A stretch of DNA of 25,512 nt from DASYSA01 sp036003885 (GCA_036003885.1 DASYSA010000128.1:1-25512); one strand, 5' to 3'; counted from the first letter of the stretch, positions 16,953 to 24,692 are shown. A program made the numbers and translations. Notes: generated from the letters alone by a model not told the origin.

Positions 16953-17222
16953 CTATTTTCTTATACCCAAACGGCTGATGACTTCCCGGTAACGGTCGGC
17001 GTCCTTGCTTCGCAGATAGTCAAGCAGGCGTCGCCGCTGACTGACCAATTTCAGCAGACCTCGTCTGGAATGGTTGTCTTTCGCGTGCGCCTTGAAATGA
17101 TCTGTGAGGCCGTTAATCCGTCGCGTGAGCAGTGCAACTTGCACTTCCGGTGAACCGGTGTCGGTTGCGTGCGTCTTGTATTGACCGATTATCTCAATCT
17201 TAGCTTCCTTAGCTAAAGCCAC
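16953..17222 (-). CDS. rpsO: 30S ribosomal protein S15
   Basis: This 89-residue protein has the normal length and sequence of S15, including HATDTGSPEVQVALLTRRI, HFKAHAKDNHSRRGLL and RRRLLDYL. It binds 16S rRNA early in assembly of the small subunit platform. The start is GTG at 17222, giving MALAKEAK, with GAGGAG about ten bases upstream. A short hairpin with arms 17244-17248 and 17261-17265 lies just before the ribosome binding site. In other bacteria S15 represses its own translation by binding structured leaders, so this may be part of such a leader. It is followed by pnp on the same strand. Confidence 0.97.
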   Translation of the reverse strand: MALAKEAKIEIIGQYKTHATDTGSPEVQVALLTRRINGLTDHFKAHAKDNHSRRGLLKLVSQRRRLLDYLRSKDADRYREVISRLGIRK

Positions 17223-17270
17223 TGTAACGATACTCCTCTACTAGGTTCTTCGTTCTCATTGAACCCAGCA

Positions 17271-17300
17271 AAGCTAACACACGGTGACATATGATGTAAA
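17271..17300 (-). promoter_or_regulatory. Possible promoter of rpsO
   Basis: On the minus strand TTTACA (17295-17300) and TAGCTT (17271-17276) are 18 bases apart. The -35 matches five of six consensus bases and the -10 matches three. The start would lie near 17264, about 40 bases before the GTG. Confidence 0.3.
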
Positions 17301-17452
17301 GCCATCTGCGGTTGGAGGGTACGCAGTCAGGATCAGGCCACAGAACAAGGATACCCGCGTTCCATTGTGAACCTTATGCAGCACGATTCCCGACTCGAGG
17401 GTCTACTCCAAACTGTGGTCCCTATGAAACTTCCAGCGAGGAGGGATTGGGA

Positions 17453-18934
17453 TCATCGCTGACTCGCAGTCGAACTCCCAGACGACGCATAGAAGGCTCG
17501 CACCTCTTCTCGTGACTTGAGCACTCGATTGGATCCGAGCGTGACCACGATATCGGACGAGGGCCTCTGCCGCTGCAATATCTTCTCTCGCTCGATCGCT
17601 ATGTTATGCGCCCCTGGACGTGGCGACTGTGCCAGGTAATCCAGTCCGAACTCCACCTTGGCATACGCCTCGGCAAGCTCGTGAAAGGTGATGTGACCGA
17701 CGGGTATCAGGGCGCCAGCGGTCATGTTGTACCACTGCGCCTGCGGGTTCATAGCGATAAGAGCTTCGAACCCGTCCGGCGGCCGTTCGTTGGCGAACTT
17801 TCGACCCGTCTGTCTGTAAGGATTGATTCTACTGTCGAAATTATTATCGAGATTGATGCTGCCGCTAACCTTTGCCGTCGCCCCGCCCGTTGGAGCCACG
17901 TTCCCTAAGTGGAGTCGATAGCGGGATGCTCCTTGAATCAGTTGCACCATTAACATCAGGCCCTCATTTGAGACTATATAGTCGACGGCGACAGTCGGCG
18001 CGGCGGCCGCCCCAACTCTATCCAACCCCGCGAGCCTGGCCAACAAGGCGATGTCCAGCCGCACCTGTCCCTCTCGATCGACCATTATGGCTTCCGCGTT
18101 CTCAGCTCCTGCGATCCACCGCAGGCGCGCCAAACCCTCCGCCACGTCGCCGCTGAGCCACAACCCACCTCTGCGGGCGAAAGAATCGACGGACCTTGTG
18201 CCCCCGACCAGATTGAACGCAAGTTGAATCGGGTTCGGTCGTGGTATCTGCGCGCCATTGACCGAAGCTGAAACACTCGGGTCACGCCGCACTGAGGCGG
18301 GAAGCGTCAATCCGCCGCTCGAGCGGCTCTTTGCCGAGGAATCAGCAGCCCCATGTTCGTCGAGAGCAGAAGCGAGACGGGCTCGATCGGCTGGCCCGCT
18401 ACCGGTCCTGTGTGCATTCAGAATACCACCCCGTCCCAGCTCTCGTACCGATTCTGTTCCGGATCTCGACATACCTGCTACTGCACCGTCACCAGCTGCA
18501 GTCGCAGTGTCGACTCGTTCTGACAGGAGTCCCGGCGCAAGAATCAGGGCGCTGCTGCGGTACGCTGCTGTCGCCCTGCTCGCCTTGACCTGTCGCGTTG
18601 CTTGTAGTTCGGCTTCGTTGATGCGCGTTACGACGAACTCTCTTATCAGGCCGCGTATGAGAAGCCTTTGACCGTATTTCTGCGCCTCTGACGCCGTGTT
18701 GAATTCTTCGACGAAGACTCGCGTCCAGGTTCCGCGACCCGGCAGCTTGACCGGATACAACACAGTGTCCAGGGCCTGGCGGGCCAGAATGGCAGCGAAC
18801 TCCTGAGCCGCCGCTGGCTCAGAGAACGAGGCCACCTGAAGAGTGAAGGTCATCCCACTTGATGACTGGGCGGAGACGAACGGCGTCACCAGAAGGCACG
18901 CGACCAATGAAGAGATTGCCGGCTTTAGATACAT
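17453..18934 (-). CDS. Exported SPOR-domain protein with HELAE motif
   Basis: This 493-residue protein has a signal peptide (about 5-23, ending FVSAQ). A SPOR domain at about 28-107 (FTLQVASFSEPAAAQEFAAI, TWTRVFVEEFNTASEAQKYG) is expected to bind denuded peptidoglycan. A Ser/Gly/Arg-rich linker runs to about 240. The C-terminal domain contains HITFHELAEAYAKVEFG (His418, Glu419) and then GAHNIAIERE (His443, Glu448). This layout resembles zincin-type metallopeptidases, such as M91-like HELxH proteins, but the second His of HExxH is Glu here, so activity is uncertain. The ATG at 18934 has only a poor ribosome binding site of its own and overlaps the stop of a nine-codon leader ORF that has a strong one. 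The ORF is open further upstream to 19036, but that would bury the signal peptide. Confidence 0.75.
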   Translation of the reverse strand: MYLKPAISSLVACLLVTPFVSAQSSSGMTFTLQVASFSEPAAAQEFAAILARQALDTVLYPVKLPGRGTWTRVFVEEFNTASEAQKYGQRLLIRGLIREFVVTRINEAELQATRQVKASRATAAYRSSALILAPGLLSERVDTATAAGDGAVAGMSRSGTESVRELGRGGILNAHRTGSGPADRARLASALDEHGAADSSAKSRSSGGLTLPASVRRDPSVSASVNGAQIPRPNPIQLAFNLVGGTRSVDSFARRGGLWLSGDVAEGLARLRWIAGAENAEAIMVDREGQVRLDIALLARLAGLDRVGAAAAPTVAVDYIVSNEGLMLMVQLIQGASRYRLHLGNVAPTGGATAKVSGSINLDNNFDSRINPYRQTGRKFANERPPDGFEALIAMNPQAQWYNMTAGALIPVGHITFHELAEAYAKVEFGLDYLAQSPRPGAHNIAIEREKILQRQRPSSDIVVTLGSNRVLKSREEVRAFYASSGSSTASQR

Positions 18935-18963
18935 CAGAGACTCGTTCCCGTATTCGTCTCCAT
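18934..18963 (-). CDS. Nine-residue leader ORF coupled to the SPOR gene
   Basis: An ATG at 18963 preceded by GGGAGGA at a spacing of about nine bases encodes METNTGTSL. It stops at TGA (18936-18934), which overlaps the ATG of the SPOR gene as TGATG. This is the best ribosome binding site in the leader, so ribosomes probably load here and restart on the main gene. The peptide shows no obvious attenuation codon run. It is inferred from sequence only. Confidence 0.5.
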   Translation of the reverse strand: METNTGTSL

Positions 18964-19100
18964 GGCGCAGTTTCCTCCCAGGTGGAGGCACCACAGAAAC
19001 GCCGCTAAGCAATAAATTTAACGGGGAGCAAATCAACGGGGACCCGGAAGAGGGCCAAGAACTTCAATCGCCTGACTCGTCGGTGGCGTCGCGTCGATCT

Positions 19101-19129
19101 ATGTTAGGATGCGACCCAGTCGGTGTCAA
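19101..19129 (-). promoter_or_regulatory. Strong sigma70-like promoter of the SPOR gene
   Basis: On the minus strand a perfect TTGACA (19124-19129) and TAACAT (19101-19106) are 17 bases apart. The predicted start near 19094 leaves a leader of about 130 bases to the leader ORF. The 18935-19598 spacer also holds a heptad element and a plus-strand promoter and hairpin. Confidence 0.6.
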
Positions 19130-19266
19130 TAATTATCTCTTGCCGCGTAGACATCTCAGTTTCATAACCGAACCGGGTCGCCCTCCGCTTCCCAATGTTC
19201 GACCGGAGAGAATCTATATCACGCAACAGAGTCCCTCGTCTGTCCACTATTAGACATAAGAAAGAA

Positions 19267-19372
19267 TTTTCATTTGTCATCTATCGCTTGTCATTTGCGC
19301 ATAGACCAATGGTCCGAGACCAGGAGCCGACGATCATTGACCAATGATTAAATGACAAATGACAAATGACGA
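19267..19372. repeat. Heptad inverted repeat of AAATGAC units
   Basis: A left array TTTTCATTTGTCATC...TTGTCATTTGCG (19267-19300) and a right array with three AAATGAC units (19350-19370) face each other across about 45 unique bases. The centre includes the palindrome GACCAATGGTC (19304-19314). It separates the divergent promoters of the SPOR gene and the nuclease-like gene. Confidence 0.75.
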
Positions 19373-19380
19373 CTCTGAGA

Positions 19381-19409
19381 TTGTACTCAGGCGGCCAATC
19401 TTGTAGACT
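19381..19409 (+). promoter_or_regulatory. Possible promoter upstream of the nuclease-like gene
   Basis: TTGTAC (19381-19386) and TAGACT (19404-19409) are 17 bases apart. Consensus match is only moderate. The start near 19416 would lie five bases before the hairpin at 19421. Confidence 0.3.
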
Positions 19410-19420
19410 CTGCAATCGAA

Positions 19421-19462
19421 CCCCTGTTCTTGCCCCCAATGGTGGCTAGGCAGGGGATTTTT
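19421..19462 (+). terminator. Hairpin plus U-tract in leader (attenuator-like)
   Basis: CCCCTG (19421-19426) pairs with CAGGGG (19451-19456), and an inner GCC/GGC stem lies inside. ATTTTT follows at 19457-19462. No plus-strand gene ends here, so it would act within the 5' leader of the nuclease-like gene or end a short RNA. The TTG at 19461, the first start of the long ORF, falls in the U-tract. Confidence 0.4.
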
Positions 19463-19598
19463 GCTTTCGAGCCCCCGCGAAGAGGCGAGACCTCTGAACA
19501 GAAGCAGGACCTTCGATCGTCAGTCAGCCGAGACGATTCGTCAGCACTGTGGCTTACGAGTTGTTTGTGAGAACAGAGGTCCAGTACGAGGGCTCGAT

Positions 19599-20225
19599 AT
19601 GAGTGTAAGATACTCAGAGAAACAGAGGGGCGACGTAAGTCGTCTCAACAACAGCACCAGCGCGGAGGTCACGATCCATCTTGCCCAGCGAGATGGACAT
19701 CAGGTTATCGTCATCAGGGAGGACCTTGCCGCTGATCGTGAGGATGCGAGCCAGCGCAAGATCGAAATACCAGTGGCTTTGTTGCCGGAGTTGAAACGAG
19801 CGGTCGCCGCGTTGGAAGAGAACTCCAATGACGGCCTCGGTGAAGACTCCGTGGAGATCAGGCGGACGGCCAACTTCGCGCACTCCTCAGAAGAGGAGCT
19901 GGCCCGGATCCTCGATTTCTACCACATTGCCTGGCAATACGAGCCGCGCACATTTGCAATTGAGTGGGATCCGGAGGGGAACGTGGTCAGTAGTTTCACT
20001 CCGGACTTCTACCTTCCGGAGCATGACCTTTACATAGAGCTTACGACTCTTAAGCAGTCGCTGGTCACGAAGAAGAATCGAAAGGTCCGTCTACTGAGAG
20101 AGCTCTATCCGGATGTGAATGTCAAGATTCTCTACGCCTCAGACTATCGAAAGCTGATAGAGAAGTTTTCTGCGAGCGGGACCTGGCAGGATCCCCCGAC
20201 TCCGGAACACGGTGAGTCTCAGTAA
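19599..20225 (+). CDS. PD-(D/E)XK nuclease-like protein next to hpt
   Basis: This 208-residue cytoplasmic protein has a variable N-terminal half (about 1-90) and a well-ordered C-terminal domain (about 95-190). The domain contains SSEEELARILDFYHIAWQYEP, FTPDFYLPEHDLYIELTTLK and then NVKILYASDYRKLI. Asp136, Glu147 and a nearby Lys (152 or 158-159), with Glu99 in the first helix, fit a PD-(D/E)XK restriction-endonuclease-like fold. The usual E-x-K is E-L-T here, so catalysis is not certain. The ATG at 19599 has GAGGG seven bases upstream. The ORF is open to TTG 19461, but that start lies in a hairpin U-tract. From memory, similar proteins lie beside hpt in several phyla; this was not checked. 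Role unknown. Confidence 0.75.
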   Translation: MSVRYSEKQRGDVSRLNNSTSAEVTIHLAQRDGHQVIVIREDLAADREDASQRKIEIPVALLPELKRAVAALEENSNDGLGEDSVEIRRTANFAHSSEEELARILDFYHIAWQYEPRTFAIEWDPEGNVVSSFTPDFYLPEHDLYIELTTLKQSLVTKKNRKVRLLRELYPDVNVKILYASDYRKLIEKFSASGTWQDPPTPEHGESQ

Positions 20226-20240
20226 TGGGAGCCAGCGGCC

Positions 20241-20498
20241 TCAGGGAAAATGGACGGCTCTCGACAAGACTGCCGAATGCACTTCATGAAATAGTCGATC
20301 CCGAGTGATTGTGATGTCCATCTTCAGGCCCTTGGCGCCATCGCCCAGAATCCTTGCGGATCCTAGTCCCTCGAGGCCCCGAAGGACCTCGACGCCTGAA
20401 GTCCTTTCGAACTCCAGGTCCAACACCAAAGTTTCCAGCACGCGTCCTCGCTTCTTGCGAAGCGTCTTCGCGTACAAGAACCTCAAGACTTCAATCAA
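20241..20498 (-). CDS. Possible small protein opposite to the hpt leader
   Basis: A minus-strand ORF of about 85 residues ends 15 bases from the convergent stop of the nuclease-like gene. It includes EVLRFLYAKTLRKKRGRVLE, VLRGLEGLGSARILGDG and LKMDITITRD, a helix-helix-strand pattern that could be a winged-helix-like domain, but no family was recognised. A near-perfect promoter lies upstream. There is no ATG start: TTG at 20498, 20486 or 20477 are the choices, with GAGAGG close by. The GTG at 20582 lies upstream of the promoter and is rejected. It may instead be an untranslated RNA or a shadow reading. Confidence 0.4.
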   Translation of the reverse strand: MIEVLRFLYAKTLRKKRGRVLETLVLDLEFERTSGVEVLRGLEGLGSARILGDGAKGLKMDITITRDRLFHEVHSAVLSRAVHFP

Positions 20499-20541
20499 AC
20501 CTCTCGGGATCGTGCCCGATTGTTGCCAACCGAGCTGCGTG

Positions 20542-20569
20542 ATATTAGCACAGGAAATACGTTTGTCAA
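20542..20569 (-). promoter_or_regulatory. Near-consensus promoter firing away from hpt
   Basis: On the minus strand TTGACA (20564-20569) and TAATAT (20542-20547) are 16 bases apart, the best consensus match in the window together with the nuoA and SPOR promoters. The -35 lies only about 32 bases before the hpt start on the opposite strand. It would transcribe the small minus-strand ORF. Confidence 0.55.
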
Positions 20570-20600
20570 CAAAAAAGTGCACCCAAACAGGGGATTTTTC

Positions 20601-21155
20601 ATGAAAAATTTTGAGGCGAATGAAATCGATCTCGAAAAGATACTAATACCACAGGAAAGGCTCCAGCAGCGGATTTCAGAGCTCGGGCGCGAAATCTCTC
20701 AAGCGTATGAACGAAAAGACCTTGCCGTGGTCGCGATCCTGAAGGGATCGTTCATCTTCGCCGCAGATCTCCTCCGATCCATTCAGGGTATGGTCACAAT
20801 AGACTTCATGGCAATCTCCAGTTATGGTGGCGAAGCGGGCTCGGGCGTTGTGCGAATCACGAAGGACCTCGAAGAGAGTATCGCCGGCCGGCACGTCCTC
20901 CTGGTCGAAGATATTATCGACACTGGCCTGACAGCAAACTATCTGCTTCGGGTGCTCAGACAGCATAGCCCTGCGACTCTTGAAATATGCGCTCTCCTCG
21001 ATAAGTCCGTGCGCCGCCTTATCGATCTACCAATCACCTATCGGGGGTTCGACGTTCCGGACGTGTTTGTGGTGGGCTACGGAATGGACTACCAGCAGCG
21101 CTATCGCAACTTGCCCTATATCGCGGTCCTGCGGGGCGGGGATTCGGGAGCTTAG
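20601..21155 (+). CDS. hpt: Hypoxanthine phosphoribosyltransferase
   Basis: This 184-residue enzyme converts hypoxanthine or guanine and PRPP to IMP or GMP in purine salvage. The PRPP-binding loop VLLVEDIIDTGLTA (99-112), the N-terminal AILKGSFIFAADLLR (45-59), DFMAISSYGG (68-77) and the C-terminal PDVFVVGYGMDYQQRYRNLPYI are all typical. The ATG at 20601 gives the normal N-terminus and has AGGGGA six bases upstream. An in-frame start at 20520 would add 27 unlike residues across the opposite-strand promoter. It follows the nuclease-like gene on the same strand after 375 bases that contain the small minus-strand ORF. Confidence 0.95.
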   Translation: MKNFEANEIDLEKILIPQERLQQRISELGREISQAYERKDLAVVAILKGSFIFAADLLRSIQGMVTIDFMAISSYGGEAGSGVVRITKDLEESIAGRHVLLVEDIIDTGLTANYLLRVLRQHSPATLEICALLDKSVRRLIDLPITYRGFDVPDVFVVGYGMDYQQRYRNLPYIAVLRGGDSGA

Positions 21156-21242
21156 AGCCCAGACTAAACTGGAACCTGCCTACCCCTCCGTCTATAATCC
21201 CATTCGCCCGCTGATGCATCGCCAACAGACACGAGGCCGAAA

Positions 21243-22781
21243 GTGAGCTTCCCCAGATCGAGCGGTATTCTTCTGCATCCCACATCGCTTCCCGGCAGGT
21301 TCGGCATTGGAGACCTCGGCGATGAGGCTTACGACTTTGTGAACTTCCTGCACGCCGGCCACCAGACTCTATGGCAAGTATTGCCCCTGGGTCCTACGGG
21401 CTATGGCGACTCGCCCTATCAGTGCCTCTCCGCGTTCGGCGGCAATCCTCTGCTGATCAGTCCGCATCGACTCATTGAAGATGGTTTGCTGGGGAGTCAG
21501 GCGCTGGATCTCGGTTCCGGGTTTTCTGCGGCCCGCGTCGAATTCGGCCGGGTCATCGAGGTGAAAAGAGCGCTGCTCGCAGAAGCCTTCGAGAGCTTCA
21601 AACGGAATGCGGCGGCCGATGTTCGCGTTAGCTTCGATTCCTTCATACATCAGAATCGCGCGTGGCTCGACGACTACGCCCTGTTCCAGGCAATCAAGGA
21701 TGGGCGGGGAGGGGCCGCGTGGAACACCTGGGATCCTCAACTCGTCCGTCGCGAGCGCGGCGCGCTCGCAGAAGTGCGCGAACAATTGCGAGAGGAGATC
21801 GAGGCTCACCAATTCTCTCAATACCTGTTCTTCAAACAGTGGTTCGCGCTCAAGAACTATGCGAACGAACGAGGCATCAAGATAGTCGGCGATATTCCGA
21901 TATTCGTGGCCTATGACTCCGCGGATGTATGGGGGCACCCCGAGATGTTTAAGCTGAGCGACTCAGGCAGTCCGCTGGTGGTTGCCGGCGTGCCTCCCGA
22001 CTACTTCAGCAAGACCGGGCAGTTGTGGGGCAACCCGATTTACGATTGGGACCGGATGCGGGCCGGTGGATTTCAGTGGTGGGTAGATCGCATTCGGGCG
22101 GCGCTTCGTGTAGTCGACATAGTCCGCATCGACCACTTCCGCGGCTTCGCCGCCTGTTGGGAGATTCCGGCAGAGGACAAGACGGCGGAGCGGGGCCGCT
22201 GGGTCGAGGTGCCCGGCCGTGAGATATTCACCGTTCTCAGAGATTCTTTCGGCAACCTGCCCATCCTTGCCGAAGACCTCGGCGTCATCACCCCCGATGT
22301 CGAAGCGTTGCGCGACGACTTCGGCCTTCCGGGAATGCGGATCCTCCAATTCGCTTTTCGCGACGCCACAAACTGTGATCTGCCGCATAACTATGTTCCT
22401 AACTCGGTCGTGTACACAGGAACTCACGACAACGACACCTGTGTTGGCTGGTTCAATAGTCAGGCGGGCGCCGGATCGACACGCGATGCGGAACAAGTAG
22501 ACCGTGAGAGGGCCTACTGCCTCGAATATCTGAATTCAGACGGCAGGGAGATTCACTGGGACTTCATCCGCGCTGCTATGGCTTCGGTTTCAAATCTGGC
22601 GATAGTACCTCTGCAGGACGTGCTTGGACTCGACTCGACTGCGCGGATGAATCTTCCGGCCAGCACCGAAGGGAATTGGAACTGGCGGTTGCAACCCGGC
22701 GCGCTGACCTCCGAGTCGAGCGATAGGCTACGAAAGTTGGTGATGATCTATGGCCGAGGAAGAAGTCAGCATCAGGAGTAA
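21243..22781 (+). CDS. malQ: 4-alpha-glucanotransferase (amylomaltase, GH77)
   Basis: This 512-residue enzyme moves alpha-1,4-glucan segments between acceptors in maltodextrin and glycogen metabolism. The N-terminus SSGILLHPTSLPGRFGIGDLG and QVLPLGPTGYGDSPYQ are family signatures. The catalytic residues are visible: nucleophile Asp297 in VRIDHFRG, acid/base Glu344 in ILAEDLGVITPDV, and Asp396 in YTGTHDNDT. The length is usual for the short bacterial form. The start is GTG at 21243, with a weak CGAGG upstream; it is chosen because MSFPRSSGILLHPTS matches the family. It lies 87 bases downstream of hpt, possibly in the same transcript, and converges with midA. Confidence 0.95.
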   Translation: MSFPRSSGILLHPTSLPGRFGIGDLGDEAYDFVNFLHAGHQTLWQVLPLGPTGYGDSPYQCLSAFGGNPLLISPHRLIEDGLLGSQALDLGSGFSAARVEFGRVIEVKRALLAEAFESFKRNAAADVRVSFDSFIHQNRAWLDDYALFQAIKDGRGGAAWNTWDPQLVRRERGALAEVREQLREEIEAHQFSQYLFFKQWFALKNYANERGIKIVGDIPIFVAYDSADVWGHPEMFKLSDSGSPLVVAGVPPDYFSKTGQLWGNPIYDWDRMRAGGFQWWVDRIRAALRVVDIVRIDHFRGFAACWEIPAEDKTAERGRWVEVPGREIFTVLRDSFGNLPILAEDLGVITPDVEALRDDFGLPGMRILQFAFRDATNCDLPHNYVPNSVVYTGTHDNDTCVGWFNSQAGAGSTRDAEQVDRERAYCLEYLNSDGREIHWDFIRAAMASVSNLAIVPLQDVLGLDSTARMNLPASTEGNWNWRLQPGALTSESSDRLRKLVMIYGRGRSQHQE

Positions 22782-22802
22782 GGCCGGCCCGAAAGCTTAG
22801 CC

Positions 22803-24038
22803 TCACATCCGGCGCTTTCGCTGGATCAGCACCCTGAAGTTGTCACTCACCCCGCCAGGAACGAAGAGATTCTTCACCGCCAACCGCTCCTTTAAATCGT
22901 CCACCACGCCGCCGCCGCTCGTCTCGATCGCCGCAATCCTGTCGATCAAACCGTTCCGGATCAGGAACGTCGCCTGACGTTCGTAGCTGATAGTCTCTAA
23001 TCCGTAGTCTTGTCCGTATTCGATAAGCGCCGTGAAGTTCACACTGGCTGTTATATCCTGCTCGCCCACGCGTTCGAGGACCGCGTCGTTGAGAGCGTGC
23101 TTATGGAAGGAGCGCAGCGTACCTTCTCGACGATCGGGGCCGTAAAGATGTTCGGCTGCATCGCCATAGTCGATTGTTACCAGAAAACCACTCTCTATTG
23201 CTCCGGAAAGGTCGGCCAACCAGTCGATAGCGTCGAGACCGATCTCTGCGATCTGGCCATCAGCCAGAGTGACGCGACTCCGGGCAAGATATTCAACCAA
23301 CCTTGGCGTTGAAGGGTCGCCCCAGGCGAATGCCAGAGGGCCTGCCGTCGCCTCGGAAGGAGGGTCTGATTCTTCCAGCGAGGAACCCTCGCGCGTTTCA
23401 CATTTTACGTTTGTCGTTTCGCGCTTCTCACCGGCCGGCCCGGCACCTTTGCCCCGAGCGGCATTTGGCGCGCGCAGCACGGTTACATATAACTCCTCGA
23501 TTCGGCCGCGCCACTTCCTCACCCTGTGGATAGGCAATGCATCGATCAGTTCGTTTGAAAAGACGATTCCGGCGAATGGAACCTGTGCCAACTGATCGAG
23601 GCGTTGCCATCGCACTCGATCACCAAACCCGACCAGTTTCTCCTGCTGCCGGTCACGCATTACCGGACTTGTTTCAATGATGACATAGGACAGCCTGTCA
23701 AAGATCGCTCGATGCTCTTCTCGCGTCGCCCTTAGGATGTCGACGGCAAGCTGGCCGGTGCCGGCGCCCACCTCGGCGATTGAAAGCGGACCGGAGCTCT
23801 TGCCGATCACTTCGAGAAGTTCGCAGAAAACGTGGGCGATCACCGCACCGAAGGCAGAGTGGACGTTGCTGGATGTGTAGTAGTCACCGGCGGGGCCGAT
23901 CTTCAGTCTCTCGGTGTTGTAGTAACCGTGTTCAGGATCATAAAGAGCTGTCTGCATGAAACTGCGGAAGGTGAGGGGTCCTTCGCGCTCGATGCGCGCT
24001 ATGAGTTTGCGTTCGAGGATAGTGCCGCCGGGCAGCAT
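22803..24038 (-). CDS. MidA/NDUFAF7-type SAM-dependent methyltransferase
   Basis: This 411-residue protein belongs to the MidA family, whose mitochondrial member NDUFAF7 methylates an Arg of a complex I subunit during assembly. Signatures are LTFRSFMQTALYDPEHGYY (22-40), GDYYTSSNVHSAFG (51-64), the SAM loop EVGAGTGQL (89-97) and SNELIDALPIHRV (161-173). It lies 99 bases downstream of nuoB on the same strand, which supports a complex I role here. The ATG at 24038 matches the family start; a TTG at 24083 is possible, but no clear ribosome binding site is seen for either. Residues about 196-233 are an insertion that includes a translated heptad array (204-218). The enzyme specificity is inferred from family and location. 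Confidence 0.88.
   Translation of the reverse strand: MLPGGTILERKLIARIEREGPLTFRSFMQTALYDPEHGYYNTERLKIGPAGDYYTSSNVHSAFGAVIAHVFCELLEVIGKSSGPLSIAEVGAGTGQLAVDILRATREEHRAIFDRLSYVIIETSPVMRDRQQEKLVGFGDRVRWQRLDQLAQVPFAGIVFSNELIDALPIHRVRKWRGRIEELYVTVLRAPNAARGKGAGPAGEKRETTNVKCETREGSSLEESDPPSEATAGPLAFAWGDPSTPRLVEYLARSRVTLADGQIAEIGLDAIDWLADLSGAIESGFLVTIDYGDAAEHLYGPDRREGTLRSFHKHALNDAVLERVGEQDITASVNFTALIEYGQDYGLETISYERQATFLIRNGLIDRIAAIETSGGGVVDDLKERLAVKNLFVPGGVSDNFRVLIQRKRRM
23387..23430. repeat. Heptad array inside the methyltransferase gene
   Basis: The units CGTTTCA, CATTTTA, CGTTTGT, CGTTTCG and CGCTTCT follow each other with a 7-bp period, as in the arrays at 24098 and 25245. They are read in frame on the minus strand as EKRETTNVKCETREG, which is unlike the rest of the protein. 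Confidence 0.7.
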
Positions 24039-24097
24039 CGTTTCTGGTTTTGGCCGGGGGTGCCTGTACTCAAATGGAACCAACCGACGTAAGGAAA

Positions 24098-24136
24098 AAG
24101 AACGCGAAACGAAGAACGCGAAACGCGAAACGTTTC
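24098..24136. repeat. Heptad array between nuoB and the methyltransferase gene
   Basis: Repeated GAACGCG and AAACGCG units (24098-24129) run into an inverted CGTTTC at 24131-24136, just after the nuoB stop. The array is short and mostly one-directional. Confidence 0.7.
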
Positions 24137-24137
24137 T

Positions 24138-24692
24138 TTACGCCGCGGCTTCCGGATTGTCTTCGCCCTCGACCTCTGCCTGGCTGACATTGCCTCGTCC
24201 GAAGATGAAACGCGTTGGATGCTCTTGCATGATCTTGTCCTGAAGCCTCATCAAACCGTAGAGCAGCGCCTCAGGACGTGGCGGGCAGCCGGGAATATAC
24301 ACATCAACCGGGACGATCCGGTCGACGCCCTGGAGAGTTGAGTAAGTCGGGAAAGGGCCGCCGGTCGAGGCACAGGCCCCCATGGCTATGCACCACTTGG
24401 GCTCGGGCATCTGATCCCACACACGCCTGATCACCGGAGCCATCTTCAATGTAGGAGTGCCGGCGACGATCATAAGGTCGGATTGGCGCGGACTGGGTCG
24501 AAAGACGCCGGCTCCAAAGCGGTCGAGGTCGAATCGAGAAGCCCCGGTCGCCATCATCTCGATGGCGCAGCAGGCCAGACCAAATGTCATGGGCCACAGG
24601 GCCGACTTGCGCGCCCAGTTGAAAACAAAGTCGACAGTAGACGTGATGATTCCGCTGGACGATTCAATAGTCTCTTCTCTAGTTTCTGCCAT
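24138..24692 (-). CDS. nuoB: NADH-quinone oxidoreductase subunit B
   Basis: This 184-residue subunit carries the N2 iron-sulfur cluster that passes electrons to quinone in respiratory complex I. The four ligands are present: Cys41 and Cys42 in GLACCAIEMM, Cys107 in MGACAS and Cys136 in PGCPPRPEALL. The ATG at 24692 has GGAGGG just upstream. It starts 35 bases after nuoA on the same strand. nuoC and other subunits do not follow here; the methyltransferase gene does. The remaining complex I genes must therefore lie elsewhere in the genome, so this is a split nuo locus. Confidence 0.97.
   Translation of the reverse strand: MAETREETIESSSGIITSTVDFVFNWARKSALWPMTFGLACCAIEMMATGASRFDLDRFGAGVFRPSPRQSDLMIVAGTPTLKMAPVIRRVWDQMPEPKWCIAMGACASTGGPFPTYSTLQGVDRIVPVDVYIPGCPPRPEALLYGLMRLQDKIMQEHPTRFIFGRGNVSQAEVEGEDNPEAAA

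Noticed and set aside
19451..20599. Identical 12-mer CAGGGGATTTTT at 19451 and before hpt at 20588
   Set aside because: A pair of identical 12-mers is expected by chance in a window of this size, and the second copy has no matching stem.
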